Below, in pieces: positions 16,428 through 24,833 of a DNA stretch of 64,000 nucleotides. The position numbers and the translations under genes are program-made. The notes below the pieces were generated by a model. It had not been told where the DNA came from. It was given only the letters and a program-made list of their open reading frames with translations, and searched no databases. The stretch is from Acidobacteriota bacterium (GTDB taxonomy: Bacteria > Acidobacteriota > Vicinamibacteria > Marinacidobacterales > Marinacidobacteraceae): assembly GCA_022826195.1 (NCBI GenBank), contig JAJDVI010000058.1, positions 1 to 64,000 on the forward strand, read 5' to 3'. Every line of letters begins with the position of its first letter. The stretch's first letter is position 1.

Positions 16428-17360
16428 ATGAACAGACCCTCCGCCATCGGCTACGACCAGCCGCTCTTCATCCAGCCCTTCGACCACCGGGGCAGCTTCA
16501 CGAAGTCCTACTTCGGCTTCCGCGGGGCTCCGGAGATCTCAACGGCGAAGGACGGGTTCGCCCCCGTCGCCGCCGCGAAGAGCCTGATCTACCGCGGCCT
16601 CCTGCAGGCGATCGAGGACGGGGTGCCGAAGGAGCAGGTCGGAATCCTGGTGGACGCGCAGTTCGGGAGCCAGATCCTCGCCGACGCGGCGGCGCGGGGG
16701 ATTCCGCGGGCGATGTGCATCGAAAAGAGCGGCCAGCCGGTCTTCGACTTCGAATACGGGGTGCGCTGGGTGACGCACATCCGCTACCACCGGCCGCAGA
16801 TCGTGAAGGTGCTGGTGCGGCTGCACCCCGACGATCCCGTGGCCGACACGGCGGTGCAGCTCAGCCGGCTGCAACTGGTTTCCGACTACCTCCACGGTCC
16901 CGAGCGGCGCCTGTTCATGTTCGAGCTCCTGGTGCCGGCGACGACGCCGGAGGACAAGGAAGCCGGCGCCGCCTACGACCGGGAGCTGCGGCCCGGCCAC
17001 ATGGTGCGCGCCATCCACATGATCCAGGACTTCGGGATCGAACCGGACATCTGGAAGATCGAGGGCGTGGACCGGGCCGAGGACGCGGAACGGGTCGCGG
17101 CGGCGGTCCGCAGCGGACCGGGCCGGGAGCGCGTCGGCTCCATCGTGCTGGGCCGCGGTTCCGACGCCGCCCAGGTGCACGAATGGCTCCGGGTGGCCGC
17201 GCCGGTGGACGGCTTCATCGGGTTTGCGGTCGGCCGCACCAACTTCCGGGAGCCGCTCGGGGCGTGCCTGAACGGCCAGCTCGGCGAGGCGGACGCGATC
17301 GCGCAGATCGCCGCCAACTACCGGTCCTGCGTGGACACCTGGCGCGCCGCCAGGGGCTGA
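16428..17360 (+). CDS. DUF2090 protein, IolC C-terminal-like TIM-barrel aldolase
   Basis: A 310-residue protein matching DUF2090, the domain fused to the C-terminus of 5-dehydro-2-deoxygluconokinase (IolC) in some bacteria. Features include IQPFDHRGSF near the N-terminus, VDAQFGSQIL, MFELLVPATTPED at about 163-176 and EPDIWKIEGVD. The fold is class I aldolase-like, and K in WKIEG or EKSG may be the Schiff-base residue. Here it stands alone, with no iol kinase or other inositol genes nearby. A role as a sugar-phosphate aldolase is therefore only inferred. The last third, VLGRGSDAAQVHEWLRVAAP, resembles the sugar-phosphate binding end of the barrel. Confidence 0.75.
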   Translation: MNRPSAIGYDQPLFIQPFDHRGSFTKSYFGFRGAPEISTAKDGFAPVAAAKSLIYRGLLQAIEDGVPKEQVGILVDAQFGSQILADAAARGIPRAMCIEKSGQPVFDFEYGVRWVTHIRYHRPQIVKVLVRLHPDDPVADTAVQLSRLQLVSDYLHGPERRLFMFELLVPATTPEDKEAGAAYDRELRPGHMVRAIHMIQDFGIEPDIWKIEGVDRAEDAERVAAAVRSGPGRERVGSIVLGRGSDAAQVHEWLRVAAPVDGFIGFAVGRTNFREPLGACLNGQLGEADAIAQIAANYRSCVDTWRAARG

Positions 17361-17398
17361 TCCGGCGAGACCGGAGGACTGCGAGCCGGCGCGGCCCC

Positions 17399-19828
17399 TC
17401 AGCCGTGGCGGAGCGCCGCGGTCGGCTGGATGCGGGTCGCCCGGACGGCCGGGAGCAGACAGGCGACGGCCGCCACCCCGAGGATGACACCGAAGGCCAC
17501 CAGGTACGACGAGGGGTCGCCGGGAGCGACCCCGAAGAGGATGCTCGCGAGGAACCGGCTCGCGGCGAACGCGGCGATGAGGCCGAGCGCGAGACCGGGC
17601 AGCGCGAGCCGCATCCCGTGGCGGAACACCAGCCCCAGGACGTCCGGCCGCGCGGCGCCGAAAGCCATGCGCACTCCGAGCTCCGGGGTCCTCTCGGTCA
17701 CGAGGGCGGAGATCACCCCATAGACGCCGGCGGCGGCGAGCAGCACCGCGAGGACCGCGAACACCCCGGCCAGCAGGGCGAGGAAACGGGGCCCGGCGAC
17801 CGAGGCGCGGATCACCTCGGTCATGGGCCGGAAGGAGTCCACCGGCAACGACGGGTCCAGCCGGTGGGTCACCTCCCGGATCGCGGGCGCCAGCGCCGGC
17901 GCCGGCAGGCTCGACTTCACCACGACGTTCACGGTCCGGGGGGCGAAGCCGACGGCCTCGGCGGTCTGCGGGTAGTGGAAATAGACCTCCGTGCCAGTCT
18001 CGGATTCGAGTCCGCCCTGCTTCACGTCCCCCGCGACGCCGATGATCGTGAACCACGGGACCTCCTGCCCGGGAGAAAGGCGCCGGCCGATCGGGTCCTG
18101 CCCGGGCCAGAACAGTTCCGCCGCGGTGCGGTTCACCACCGCCACGGGGGTCGCCCCGCCGTCGTCCGACGCGGTGAAGCCGCGGCCGGAGAGCAGCGGG
18201 ATCCCCATCGCCTCGAAGTACCCCGGCCCGGCGAACTGCCAGTAGTCCATGTTGTGGGCCGGGTGCCCCTCGCCCTCGGGCACGCCCTCGAGCGCCGTGT
18301 CGTTCGCGTTCAGCCGGCGCCGCGGCGGCAGGCCGCTCATGTAGGTGACCGCCTCGACGCCGGGAACCGACGCGGCCTCCGCGCGGAGCCGCTCGAGGAA
18401 CGCGAGTTGCTCCGGGGCCGCCGGGTAGGCGGTCTCCGGCAGGTAGGTCTGGTAGGTGGCGAGGTGGTCCGGGTCGAAGCCCGGATCCGTGGCCTGGACC
18501 GCGAACAGGCTGCGGACCAGCAGGAGGCACGCCATCAGCAGCGCCGCGGACAGTCCCACCTCGAACACCACGAGCCCGTTCCGGAGCCGGCGGCGGCCGC
18601 CGGTGACGCGCTTGCCGCCGGCCTGCAGGGTGCCGAGCAGTTGCGCCTCGCGTCCCGCGGTCGCGAGCCCGGTGACCGGGGCGGCGCCGAAGACCACCGC
18701 GGTGGCGGCGGTCGCGAGCAGGGCGAAGACCAGCACGGGGCCCGAGATCTCGATCTCGGCGATCCGGGGGACCCCGCCCGGATAGGCGGCGAGCAGCGCG
18801 GACACGCCCGCCTGCGCCAACAGGAGTCCGAGCGCGCCGCCGGCGACGGCGAGCAGGACCGCCTCCCGAAAGAAGGGCCCGGCCGCTCCCGCGCGGCCCG
18901 CGCCGAGCGCGGCGCGGAGGGCGATGTCGCCCCGCCGCGACTCGGCGCGGCCCACGACGAGGTTGGCCAGGTTGGCGCAGCCGGCGAGCAGCAGCAGCGC
19001 CGAGAGGGCGAGCAGCGCGAGCAGGCGGGCGCCCTGGTCGCCGACGACTTCCTCATGGAGGTCCACCAGGATCACCGGGTGGAACTCGGGATGCGGCGCG
19101 TGGGTATCGGCGGACTCGGAGCGCCAGCGCTCCAGCAGCGCGGGGAGTTCGGCGCGGGCCGCCTCGATGGTGGTCCCCGGGGCGAGGCGCGCCACCATGA
19201 TGTAGTTGTGGGACCCGCGGCCCGGCAGGTCCGCCGGGTCGAGGGCGAGCGGGGTCCAGAACTCGACGCGGCGGTCGAGGAGGTCCACCCCGGGCGGCAG
19301 GACCCCGATCACGGTTCGCGGGACGCCGTCCACCGTGAGGCGGCGGCCGAGGACATCCGGGGCCGCCCCGAAGGCGCGCCGCCAGAGTCCGTCGGAGAGC
19401 ACCATGACGGGCTCCGCCCCGGGGCGGTCCTCCGCGTCGGTGAACACCCGCCCCAGCGAGGCCGAGATCCCCAGGGTCCGGAAGAGGCTCGCCGTCGCCG
19501 CGGCTTCCTGGGCGCGGAAGGGGTCCCCGGTCCCCACCACCGACGCCATGCCGGTGTTGAACGCCCCGGCCTCCGCGAACGACGCGCTCCACTCGCGGTA
19601 CTCGAGGTATTCGGGCGCCGAGATCCAGAACCTGTCGAAGCCCATCGTCGGGAACTGGGTCGCCACCCGGACGAGTTCCTGCGGAGCGCGGTAGGGCAGC
19701 GGCGCGAAGAGCGCCCCGTAGGCGACCGTGAAGACTGCCGTGTTCGCGCCCACCGCGAGGGCGACGACCGTGACCGCCAGCCCGGCGTAGCCGCCGTCGC
19801 GGAGCAGCGCGCGCACGGCGTGTCTCAT
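17399..19828 (-). CDS. ADOP-type duplicated FtsX/MacB permease
   Basis: An 809-residue inner-membrane protein with two MacB-PCD plus FtsX modules in tandem. The first TM is AGLAVTVVALAVGANTAVF, followed by a periplasmic domain and FtsX TMs near residues 270-390. A second module begins GLVVFEVGLSAALLMACLLLV and ends PAVRATRIQPTAALRHG, the classical FtsX C-terminus. No ATPase gene is adjacent, which is the defining feature of the acidobacterial duplicated orphan permeases. Function is unproven; MacB relatives are mechanotransducing exporters or lipoprotein and peptide transporters. The ATG was chosen because the upstream in-frame extension lacks family similarity. It is convergent with the DUF2090 gene. 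Confidence 0.88.
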   Translation of the reverse strand: MRHAVRALLRDGGYAGLAVTVVALAVGANTAVFTVAYGALFAPLPYRAPQELVRVATQFPTMGFDRFWISAPEYLEYREWSASFAEAGAFNTGMASVVGTGDPFRAQEAAATASLFRTLGISASLGRVFTDAEDRPGAEPVMVLSDGLWRRAFGAAPDVLGRRLTVDGVPRTVIGVLPPGVDLLDRRVEFWTPLALDPADLPGRGSHNYIMVARLAPGTTIEAARAELPALLERWRSESADTHAPHPEFHPVILVDLHEEVVGDQGARLLALLALSALLLLAGCANLANLVVGRAESRRGDIALRAALGAGRAGAAGPFFREAVLLAVAGGALGLLLAQAGVSALLAAYPGGVPRIAEIEISGPVLVFALLATAATAVVFGAAPVTGLATAGREAQLLGTLQAGGKRVTGGRRRLRNGLVVFEVGLSAALLMACLLLVRSLFAVQATDPGFDPDHLATYQTYLPETAYPAAPEQLAFLERLRAEAASVPGVEAVTYMSGLPPRRRLNANDTALEGVPEGEGHPAHNMDYWQFAGPGYFEAMGIPLLSGRGFTASDDGGATPVAVVNRTAAELFWPGQDPIGRRLSPGQEVPWFTIIGVAGDVKQGGLESETGTEVYFHYPQTAEAVGFAPRTVNVVVKSSLPAPALAPAIREVTHRLDPSLPVDSFRPMTEVIRASVAGPRFLALLAGVFAVLAVLLAAAGVYGVISALVTERTPELGVRMAFGAARPDVLGLVFRHGMRLALPGLALGLIAAFAASRFLASILFGVAPGDPSSYLVAFGVILGVAAVACLLPAVRATRIQPTAALRHG

Positions 19829-20181
19829 GGGTGGCGGCGCGCCGCGGAGGCCGCGGCGCTCCTCCGCTCGCCGGGCCGGGTGCGCATCACCCAGATGTCT
19901 ACGAAGCCGTCCGCCTCGCGGTTCCACCCCCGGTCCGCCGGGGTTCAGCGGACCCGCTCCCCCTTGTCTTCATGGCGGACTTGACGAGGGCTCTGGTAGC
20001 GTGGCGGGTCCGCTCTGGGGACGGCGGGCCTCGGGAGGCTTCGGCCTCCGGCGTCCCGTGCGTTCGAGCACGTTTGCTCCTCGGGAAACCGAGAGAAGCC
20101 GAGCCACCAAAGAAGTGGCCAGCGCCGCCCGTCGTCCCCACGGGGGGACACCGCTCCTCCGTGGGTGTCGCGCTGCCGGAG
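19829..20181. other. Gene-free 353-bp interval with an inverted repeat
   Basis: No convincing gene is seen between the ADOP start and the PIN toxin stop. The interval holds an 11-bp inverted repeat, AGCGGACCCGC at 19947-19957 and GCGGGTCCGCT at 20004-20014, separated by 46 bases. It also has a smaller GC-rich stem around 20028-20060. Purpose unknown. Confidence 0.5.
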
Positions 20182-20577
20182 CTACTCGCCCACCGGCCAG
20201 TGTTCGATGCGGACGTCTTCCATCGGGAAGTCCTTCGGATTCCCGGTCACGAGGACCGCTCGGGCCGACTGCGCTGCCGCCGCAATCAGGCAGTCAGCCT
20301 GTGCCAGCGTCCGGCCTCGCGCTGCGAACCGCTGGCGCCACCTACCCGCGATCCTGCCTTCCCGGAGTCCAAGCGGGTGTATTTGAAGGCCATCGAACAA
20401 CAGCAGGGCACGCTCGACCTCCCGGGGGTGAAGGCCCCGGTATACCTCCTCGATGTTGATTGCCGTCGTCCCCGGAACGTCTCCCCGTTTCCGCAGTTCA
20501 CGAAGCCGCTGCACCGCGGGCCGCCCGCGCAGATGGTCGATGAGCACGGTGGTGTCGAGGAGCGCGAGCATTCCCAT
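20182..20577 (-). CDS. VapC-like PIN-domain toxin
   Basis: A 131-residue PIN-domain ribonuclease. Acidic active-site residues are visible: D8 in LALLDTTVLID (with D14), E residues in INIEEVYRG, and D in LAQADCLIAAAA, followed by VLVTGNPKDF typical of VapC/FitB. The start codon shares a base with the antitoxin stop (TGATG), which defines the ATG and indicates translational coupling. With the upstream ribbon-helix-helix gene it forms a type II toxin-antitoxin pair. Targets of VapC toxins are usually tRNA or rRNA; the target here is unknown. Confidence 0.85.
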   Translation of the reverse strand: MGMLALLDTTVLIDHLRGRPAVQRLRELRKRGDVPGTTAINIEEVYRGLHPREVERALLLFDGLQIHPLGLREGRIAGRWRQRFAARGRTLAQADCLIAAAAQSARAVLVTGNPKDFPMEDVRIEHWPVGE

Positions 20578-20822
20578 CAACCGATGCGGTCGGGATCGCC
20601 GCGCCGCTGTTGCCGCACCCACTCGGCCGGATCCGCGTCCCACTCGTGCTGCCGCTCACTGACGGCGCCGGCCGCCTGTTCGATCAAATCCCACCGACGA
20701 CGGCTCTCCACGGCCGCCTGGACCGCGTTGCGTACGAATTCGCTCCGCGCCCGCGGTCCGGCGATCTCGTCCACGCGGGCAATCAGCGCGTCGTCGATGT
20801 GAATGTGCAAACGCATGCACAT
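20577..20822 (-). CDS. Ribbon-helix-helix antitoxin (VapB-like, CopG/Arc type)
   Basis: An 81-residue protein whose N-terminus, MRLHIHIDDALIARVDEIAG then RARSEFVRNAVQAAVE, is a ribbon-helix-helix DNA-binding domain. The C-terminal tail (AVSERQHEWDADPAEWVRQQ) should wrap the toxin. Two possible starts, ATG at 20822 or 20816, differ by two codons. The palindromes GCATGC and ACATATGT overlap the start region and could be the autoregulatory operator. It overlaps the PIN toxin gene by one base. Confidence 0.8.
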   Translation of the reverse strand: MCMRLHIHIDDALIARVDEIAGPRARSEFVRNAVQAAVESRRRWDLIEQAAGAVSERQHEWDADPAEWVRQQRRGDPDRIG

Positions 20823-20826
20823 ATGT
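20813..20826. promoter_or_regulatory. Palindromic start region of the vapBC-like operon
   Basis: GCATGC (20813-20818) abuts ACATATGT (20819-20826). Both are self-complementary and overlap the antitoxin start codons. Ribbon-helix-helix antitoxins usually bind such short repeats in their own promoter. Confidence 0.4.
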
Positions 20827-20851
20827 TAGCCCACATGGAGGCCGGTCTTCC

Positions 20852-22321
20852 TTAGTTGCGGGAGCGAGATCGCGCCGTCTCCACCAGTTCCGCCACCCGG
20901 GCGACGGTCTCCTCGAGCGTGAGGTCGCTCGTGTCCAGATGGTGGGCGTCCTGCGCTCGGCGGAGTGGCGCCACGGCCCGGCCGGAATCCGTGTGGTCGC
21001 GGTGGCGGAGCTCGGACTGGACGGCGCCCACGTCGCGGTCCCCCTCGTCCGAGGAGCGGCGCTGCGCCCGGACCTCCGGCCTCGCGTCCAGAAAGACCTT
21101 CACCGGGGCGTCGGGGAAGACCACGGTGCCGATGTCCCGACCCTCGACCACGCCGCCGCCCGCCGCGAACTGCCGCCAGCGCTCGACCAGCACCTCGCGC
21201 AGCTCGGGATGGACGGCCACCCGGGAAGCCCCGGCGGAGACCTCGGGCGCGCGGACGGCTTCGGACACGTCTTCGCCGTCGAGGAACACGCGGCCTTCCG
21301 GGTCGAGGATCACCCGGAAGGCGAGGGTCCTGAGGGAGGGGCCTTCATCGAGATCCAGGTCCTGCCGCATCGCCGCGAGCGCCACCGCGCGCACCGACGC
21401 CCCGGTGTTGAAGTAGGCGAACCCGAACCGCTCGGCGACCGCGCGGGCCACGGACGTCTTTCCGGAACCGGCGGGCCCGTCGATGGCCACCACGAACGCC
21501 GCGGCCGGGGGCTGGACGGCAGGAGCCGCCGGTTTCGACCCCGCCGGCGGGGCGGGCGCCGCCGGCTCCCCGGCGCAGCGCCGGATGAGCTCCCGCAGTT
21601 CGTCCACCTCCTCCCCGCGCAGCTTGCGCCAGCCCCCCGGAGTGAGCCCGGTGTCGGCGAGGCAGCCGATCCGGGTGCGGTGCAGCTCGAGGACCGGATG
21701 GCCGAGGACGCTCAGCACCCGCCGGATCTCGCGGTTCCGGCCGCCCCGGAGGGTGACCCGGAGCCGCGCGCGGCGCTTCGACTCCGCCCGGTGCGGGAAG
21801 CGGGCGATGACCTCGACCTGGTCGAGCCGCAGCCCCTCGCCGTCCACCCGGACGCCCCGCTGCGCCCGCTCGAGCACGTCCTCCTCGGGAAGCCCGCGGA
21901 CGGTGGCGTAGTAGGTCTTCGGGAGCCGGTAGCGCGGATGCGTGACCCGCTGCGCCAGCTCCCCGTCGTCGGTCAGCAGCACGAGTCCCGAGCTGTTGCC
22001 GTCCAGCCGCCCGACCGGGACCAGCGAGCGGAACGAATGCGGCAGCAGATCCATGACCGTGGAACGGCGTCCCGGGTCCGAGCGGGTGGTCAGGTGACCG
22101 ATGGGCTTGTTGAGGATCACGTACCGCCGCGGTTTGCCGAGCTTCCGGAGCCGCGCTCCGTCCACCCGGATGTCGTGGAGCGCCGGGTCCGCGCGCACCC
22201 CGGGGACGTTGACCACCTCGCCGTCCACCGTGACCCGGCCTTCGGCGATCATCCGCTCCGCGCTGCGCCGCGACGCGATCCCGGCGGCCGCGATGAGTTT
22301 CTGGAGCCGCTCGGCGGTCAT
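20852..22321 (-). CDS. Fused 23S rRNA pseudouridine synthase (RluB/RsuA family) and cytidylate kinase
   Basis: A 489-residue bifunctional protein. Residues 1-55 are an S4 RNA-binding domain (MTAERLQKLIAAAGIASRRS). Residues 65-240 form an RsuA/RluB synthase with the catalytic motif VPVGRLDGNSSGLVLLTDDG (D in GRLD). An Ala/Pro-rich linker (PAAPAPPAGSKPAAPAVQPP) leads into CMP kinase: FVVAIDGPAGSGKTSVARAV with its P-loop, FAYFNTGASVRAVAL, and GRDIGTVVFPDAPVKVFL. It overlaps scpB by 4 bp (ATGA). The order scpA-scpB-rluB-cmk is common in bacteria as separate genes; the fusion is the unusual part. The kinase usually has D or S in 'LDTGAMYR', whereas here it reads FNTGASVR. Confidence 0.88.
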   Translation of the reverse strand: MTAERLQKLIAAAGIASRRSAERMIAEGRVTVDGEVVNVPGVRADPALHDIRVDGARLRKLGKPRRYVILNKPIGHLTTRSDPGRRSTVMDLLPHSFRSLVPVGRLDGNSSGLVLLTDDGELAQRVTHPRYRLPKTYYATVRGLPEEDVLERAQRGVRVDGEGLRLDQVEVIARFPHRAESKRRARLRVTLRGGRNREIRRVLSVLGHPVLELHRTRIGCLADTGLTPGGWRKLRGEEVDELRELIRRCAGEPAAPAPPAGSKPAAPAVQPPAAAFVVAIDGPAGSGKTSVARAVAERFGFAYFNTGASVRAVALAAMRQDLDLDEGPSLRTLAFRVILDPEGRVFLDGEDVSEAVRAPEVSAGASRVAVHPELREVLVERWRQFAAGGGVVEGRDIGTVVFPDAPVKVFLDARPEVRAQRRSSDEGDRDVGAVQSELRHRDHTDSGRAVAPLRRAQDAHHLDTSDLTLEETVARVAELVETARSRSRN

Positions 22322-22959
22322 TCGGAGACCTCGGCAGTCTCGGCACCGCCAGCGGGACCGGCGCCCGACTCCGCCGGAACCGGCGCCGCCGACGCCAGGG
22401 TCTCCTCGAACTCGCGGAGCTGCGGCAGGTCCTCCAGCCGGTCCAGCTCGAATCGCTCGAGGAAGTCCTTCGTGGTCCCATAGAGGAGCGGTCGGCCGAC
22501 GACCTGCTTGCGCCCCCGGGAACGGACCAGGCGGTGCTTCATGAGGGTGGTGACCACGCTGTGGGAGTTCACCCCGCGGATCTCGTTCAGCTCGGGCAGC
22601 GTGATCGGCTGCCGGTAGGCGATGACGGACAGCGCTTCCAGCGCCGCCTCGGTCAGCGCCTGCTCCCGCTTCGGCGCGATGAGGCGCTCGATGGCGTCCC
22701 TCCACTCCATCCGGGTGGTGAGCTGAAAGCCCCCCGCGATCCGGGCGAGCCGCAGTCCGGACTCGAGGGCCGAATACCGTATCTCCAGCTCCTCGAGGGC
22801 GGCGAGCACCTCCTTCAGGTCGCGCTCGAGCACCTCGGCCAGCCGTTCCCCCGGCACCGGCGCCCCGTGGGAAAAGAGCAGCGCCTCGACCGCGGCCGCG
22901 AGCCGTTCCCGGTCCAAGGCCGGCCCGGGCGCCTCCGCGCCGGCGGTCTCGGATTTCAC
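22318..22959 (-). CDS. scpB: Segregation and condensation protein B
   Basis: A 213-residue winged-helix kleisin-associated protein. It has the tandem winged-helix core LAAAVEALLFSHGAPVPGERLA and the signature ALSVIAYRQPITLPELNEIRGVNS near residues 100-123, then VVGRPLLYGTT. A Pro/Ala-rich tail follows residue 190. ScpB binds ScpA in the SMC complex that compacts and segregates chromosomes. The gene starts ten bases after scpA stops, and its stop overlaps the start of the rluB-cmk fusion. Confidence 0.93.
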   Translation of the reverse strand: MKSETAGAEAPGPALDRERLAAAVEALLFSHGAPVPGERLAEVLERDLKEVLAALEELEIRYSALESGLRLARIAGGFQLTTRMEWRDAIERLIAPKREQALTEAALEALSVIAYRQPITLPELNEIRGVNSHSVVTTLMKHRLVRSRGRKQVVGRPLLYGTTKDFLERFELDRLEDLPQLREFEETLASAAPVPAESGAGPAGGAETAEVSE

Positions 22960-22969
22960 GGGCAGGACC

Positions 22970-23800
22970 TCAATCGGAAGCCACCCCGGCGATGCGGATC
23001 GGACCGAAGTTCTCGTCCTGGCCCACCGAGATCCGGCGGCGCCGGGCCAGTTCGAGGATCGCGAGGAACGCCGCGACCAGGGTTCCCCGGTCCACGTTGC
23101 CCTCGATGACCTCGAAGAGGAGTTCCTCGAAGTCCGCCTCGACGCCGGGGGGGACGGCGGTCTCGATACGGCCGATCAGGACCGCCATGGAGATGCGGCG
23201 TTCGGGGACGGGCACCGAGGGCCGCGCCCGCGCGCGGACGACGACCCGCCGGAAAGCCTCGACCACCGCGAACAGGTCCACCTGGAGGAGGGTCTCCGGC
23301 TCGGCGCCCGCGGCGTCGCCGTTCGCCGCCTCCCCCTCCACGAACCCGAGCGCGGGCTCCCGGACCCACACCGCGCGGCGCGCCTCGAGGCTCTCCCGCA
23401 ACGTGCGCGCGGCGTCCCGGTAGCGGGCGTAGTCCCGGAGGCGGTCCTCCAGATCGGCCAGCGGGTCCGCCTCCGCTCCGGCAGCCGCCGGGAGGGGCCG
23501 GGGCAGGAGGCGGCGCGCCTTGAGCCGGAGCAGCGCGGTCGCCATCTTGAGGAACTCGGACCCCACCCGGAGGTCCAGCATTTCGAGGAGCTCGAGGGTC
23601 TCGAGGTACTGCCGGGTGATGGAGGCGATCTCGATCCGCAGCGGATCGGCCTGCCCCTCGCGCACCATGCGGAGGAGCAGTTCCAGCGGGCCATCGAAAC
23701 CGTCCTCGGCGGGGGAGTCCTCGCCGGCGTCGAAGCGGATGTGGAACCCTTGGCCGGGGGTCCCGAATTCGGTCTCCGGCTGGTAGAGGACCGCCTTCAT
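22970..23800 (-). CDS. scpA: Segregation and condensation protein A (kleisin)
   Basis: A 276-residue kleisin subunit of the SMC-ScpAB complex. The N-terminal SMC-neck binding region contains FDGPLELLLRMVREGQADPL followed by RIEIASITRQYLETLELLE. The central LKMATALLRLKARRLLPRP is the usual signature. The C-terminal winged helix contains VDRGTLVAAFLAILELARRR. The ATG overlaps the trpS stop as ATGA, so the gene is translationally coupled. A 20-residue N-terminal extension (MKAVLYQPETEFGTPGQGFH) precedes the conserved part. Confidence 0.93.
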   Translation of the reverse strand: MKAVLYQPETEFGTPGQGFHIRFDAGEDSPAEDGFDGPLELLLRMVREGQADPLRIEIASITRQYLETLELLEMLDLRVGSEFLKMATALLRLKARRLLPRPLPAAAGAEADPLADLEDRLRDYARYRDAARTLRESLEARRAVWVREPALGFVEGEAANGDAAGAEPETLLQVDLFAVVEAFRRVVVRARARPSVPVPERRISMAVLIGRIETAVPPGVEADFEELLFEVIEGNVDRGTLVAAFLAILELARRRRISVGQDENFGPIRIAGVASD

Positions 23801-24819
23801 CGAGCTTCGGGAAGACGAACGGCGGCGCGCACCCGCTCCATGGTGGCGCGGGCCGCCTCGGACGCCTCGCGCCGGCCGGCGGCCAGTACGTCCCGGACGT
23901 CGTCGGGCCGCTTCTCGTATTCCCGGCGCCGCTCGCCGATCGGCGCGATCTCCGCGACCAGGTGGTCCGCCAGCGCGTTCTTGCACTGGATGCAGCCGAT
24001 CCCGGCCGACCGGCAGCCCTCGGCGGCCCAGTTCTGCGTCTCGCCGTCGGAGAAGATGCGATGCAGGTCGAACACCGGGCACTTCGCCGGATCGCCCGGA
24101 TCCCGGAGCCGCTTCCGCGCCGGGTCGGTCATCATGGTCTTGAGCTTCCCGCGGACCGAATCCTCGTCTTCGGCGATGCCGATGACGTTGCCGTAGCTCT
24201 TCGACATCTTGCGTCCGTCGGTTCCCGGCAGGCGGGGCGACGGGGTGAGCCGGACCGCGGGTTCGGTGACCACGTCGCCGTAGAACTGGTTGAACCGGCG
24301 GGCGATCTCGCGGGTGAGCTCCACGTGGGGCTTCTGGTCCTCGCCGACCGGCACCACCGCGGCGTCGTACATGAGGATGTCGGCCGCCTGCAGCACCGGA
24401 TACCCGAGGAACCCGTAGGTGTGGAGATCCTTCTCCTTGAGTTCCTTGATCAGTTCCTTGTAGGTCGGGACGCGCTCCAGCCAGCCGAGCGGCACGACCA
24501 TCGAGAGCAGCAGGTGGAGTTCGGCGTGCTCGGGCACCTGGGACTGGACGAAGAGCGTGCAGCGCTTCGGATCGAGTCCTACCGCGAGCCAGTCGGTGGC
24601 GATCTCGAGGGTGCTCGCCCGGAGGTCGCTGGTGTCCTTGTAGTCGGTGGTCAGCGCGTGCCAGTCCACGATGCAGTAGAAGGCGTCGAACTCGTCCTGC
24701 ATCGCCACCCAGTTGCGGTACGCCCCCACCAGGTGCCCGAGGTGGGACGACCCGGTGGGCCGCATCCCGGAGAGGAGGCGCTTGCGCCCGCGACGCGGTG
24801 AGGTGTCCGTTGCCGTCAT
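23797..24819 (-). CDS. trpS: Tryptophanyl-tRNA synthetase
   Basis: A 340-residue class I aminoacyl-tRNA synthetase. The HIGH-like motif is SSHLGHLVGAYRNW (residues about 24-37), and the second signature KMSKS is intact in GTDGRKMSKSYGN. LLSGMRPTGS at the start and AADILMYDAAVVPVGEDQ (tryptophan pocket) are typical of the bacterial enzyme, as is the length. It charges tRNA-Trp in the cytoplasm. It lies 14 bases after uvrC and overlaps scpA by 4 bp, within a housekeeping operon of unrelated functions. Confidence 0.96.
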   Translation of the reverse strand: MTATDTSPRRGRKRLLSGMRPTGSSHLGHLVGAYRNWVAMQDEFDAFYCIVDWHALTTDYKDTSDLRASTLEIATDWLAVGLDPKRCTLFVQSQVPEHAELHLLLSMVVPLGWLERVPTYKELIKELKEKDLHTYGFLGYPVLQAADILMYDAAVVPVGEDQKPHVELTREIARRFNQFYGDVVTEPAVRLTPSPRLPGTDGRKMSKSYGNVIGIAEDEDSVRGKLKTMMTDPARKRLRDPGDPAKCPVFDLHRIFSDGETQNWAAEGCRSAGIGCIQCKNALADHLVAEIAPIGERRREYEKRPDDVRDVLAAGRREASEAARATMERVRAAVRLPEAR

Positions 24820-24833
24820 GAAGCGTCGGGATT

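Noticed and set aside
19829-19927. N-terminal extension of the ADOP permease
   Set aside because: The permease family starts at the RHAVRALLRDGGY...GANTAVF segment; the upstream 33 codons show no family similarity.
16262-19984. A 1240-codon plus-strand frame overlapping the DUF2090 and permease genes
   Set aside because: Low-complexity Arg/Gly/Pro sequence, antisense or out of frame to two recognised genes.
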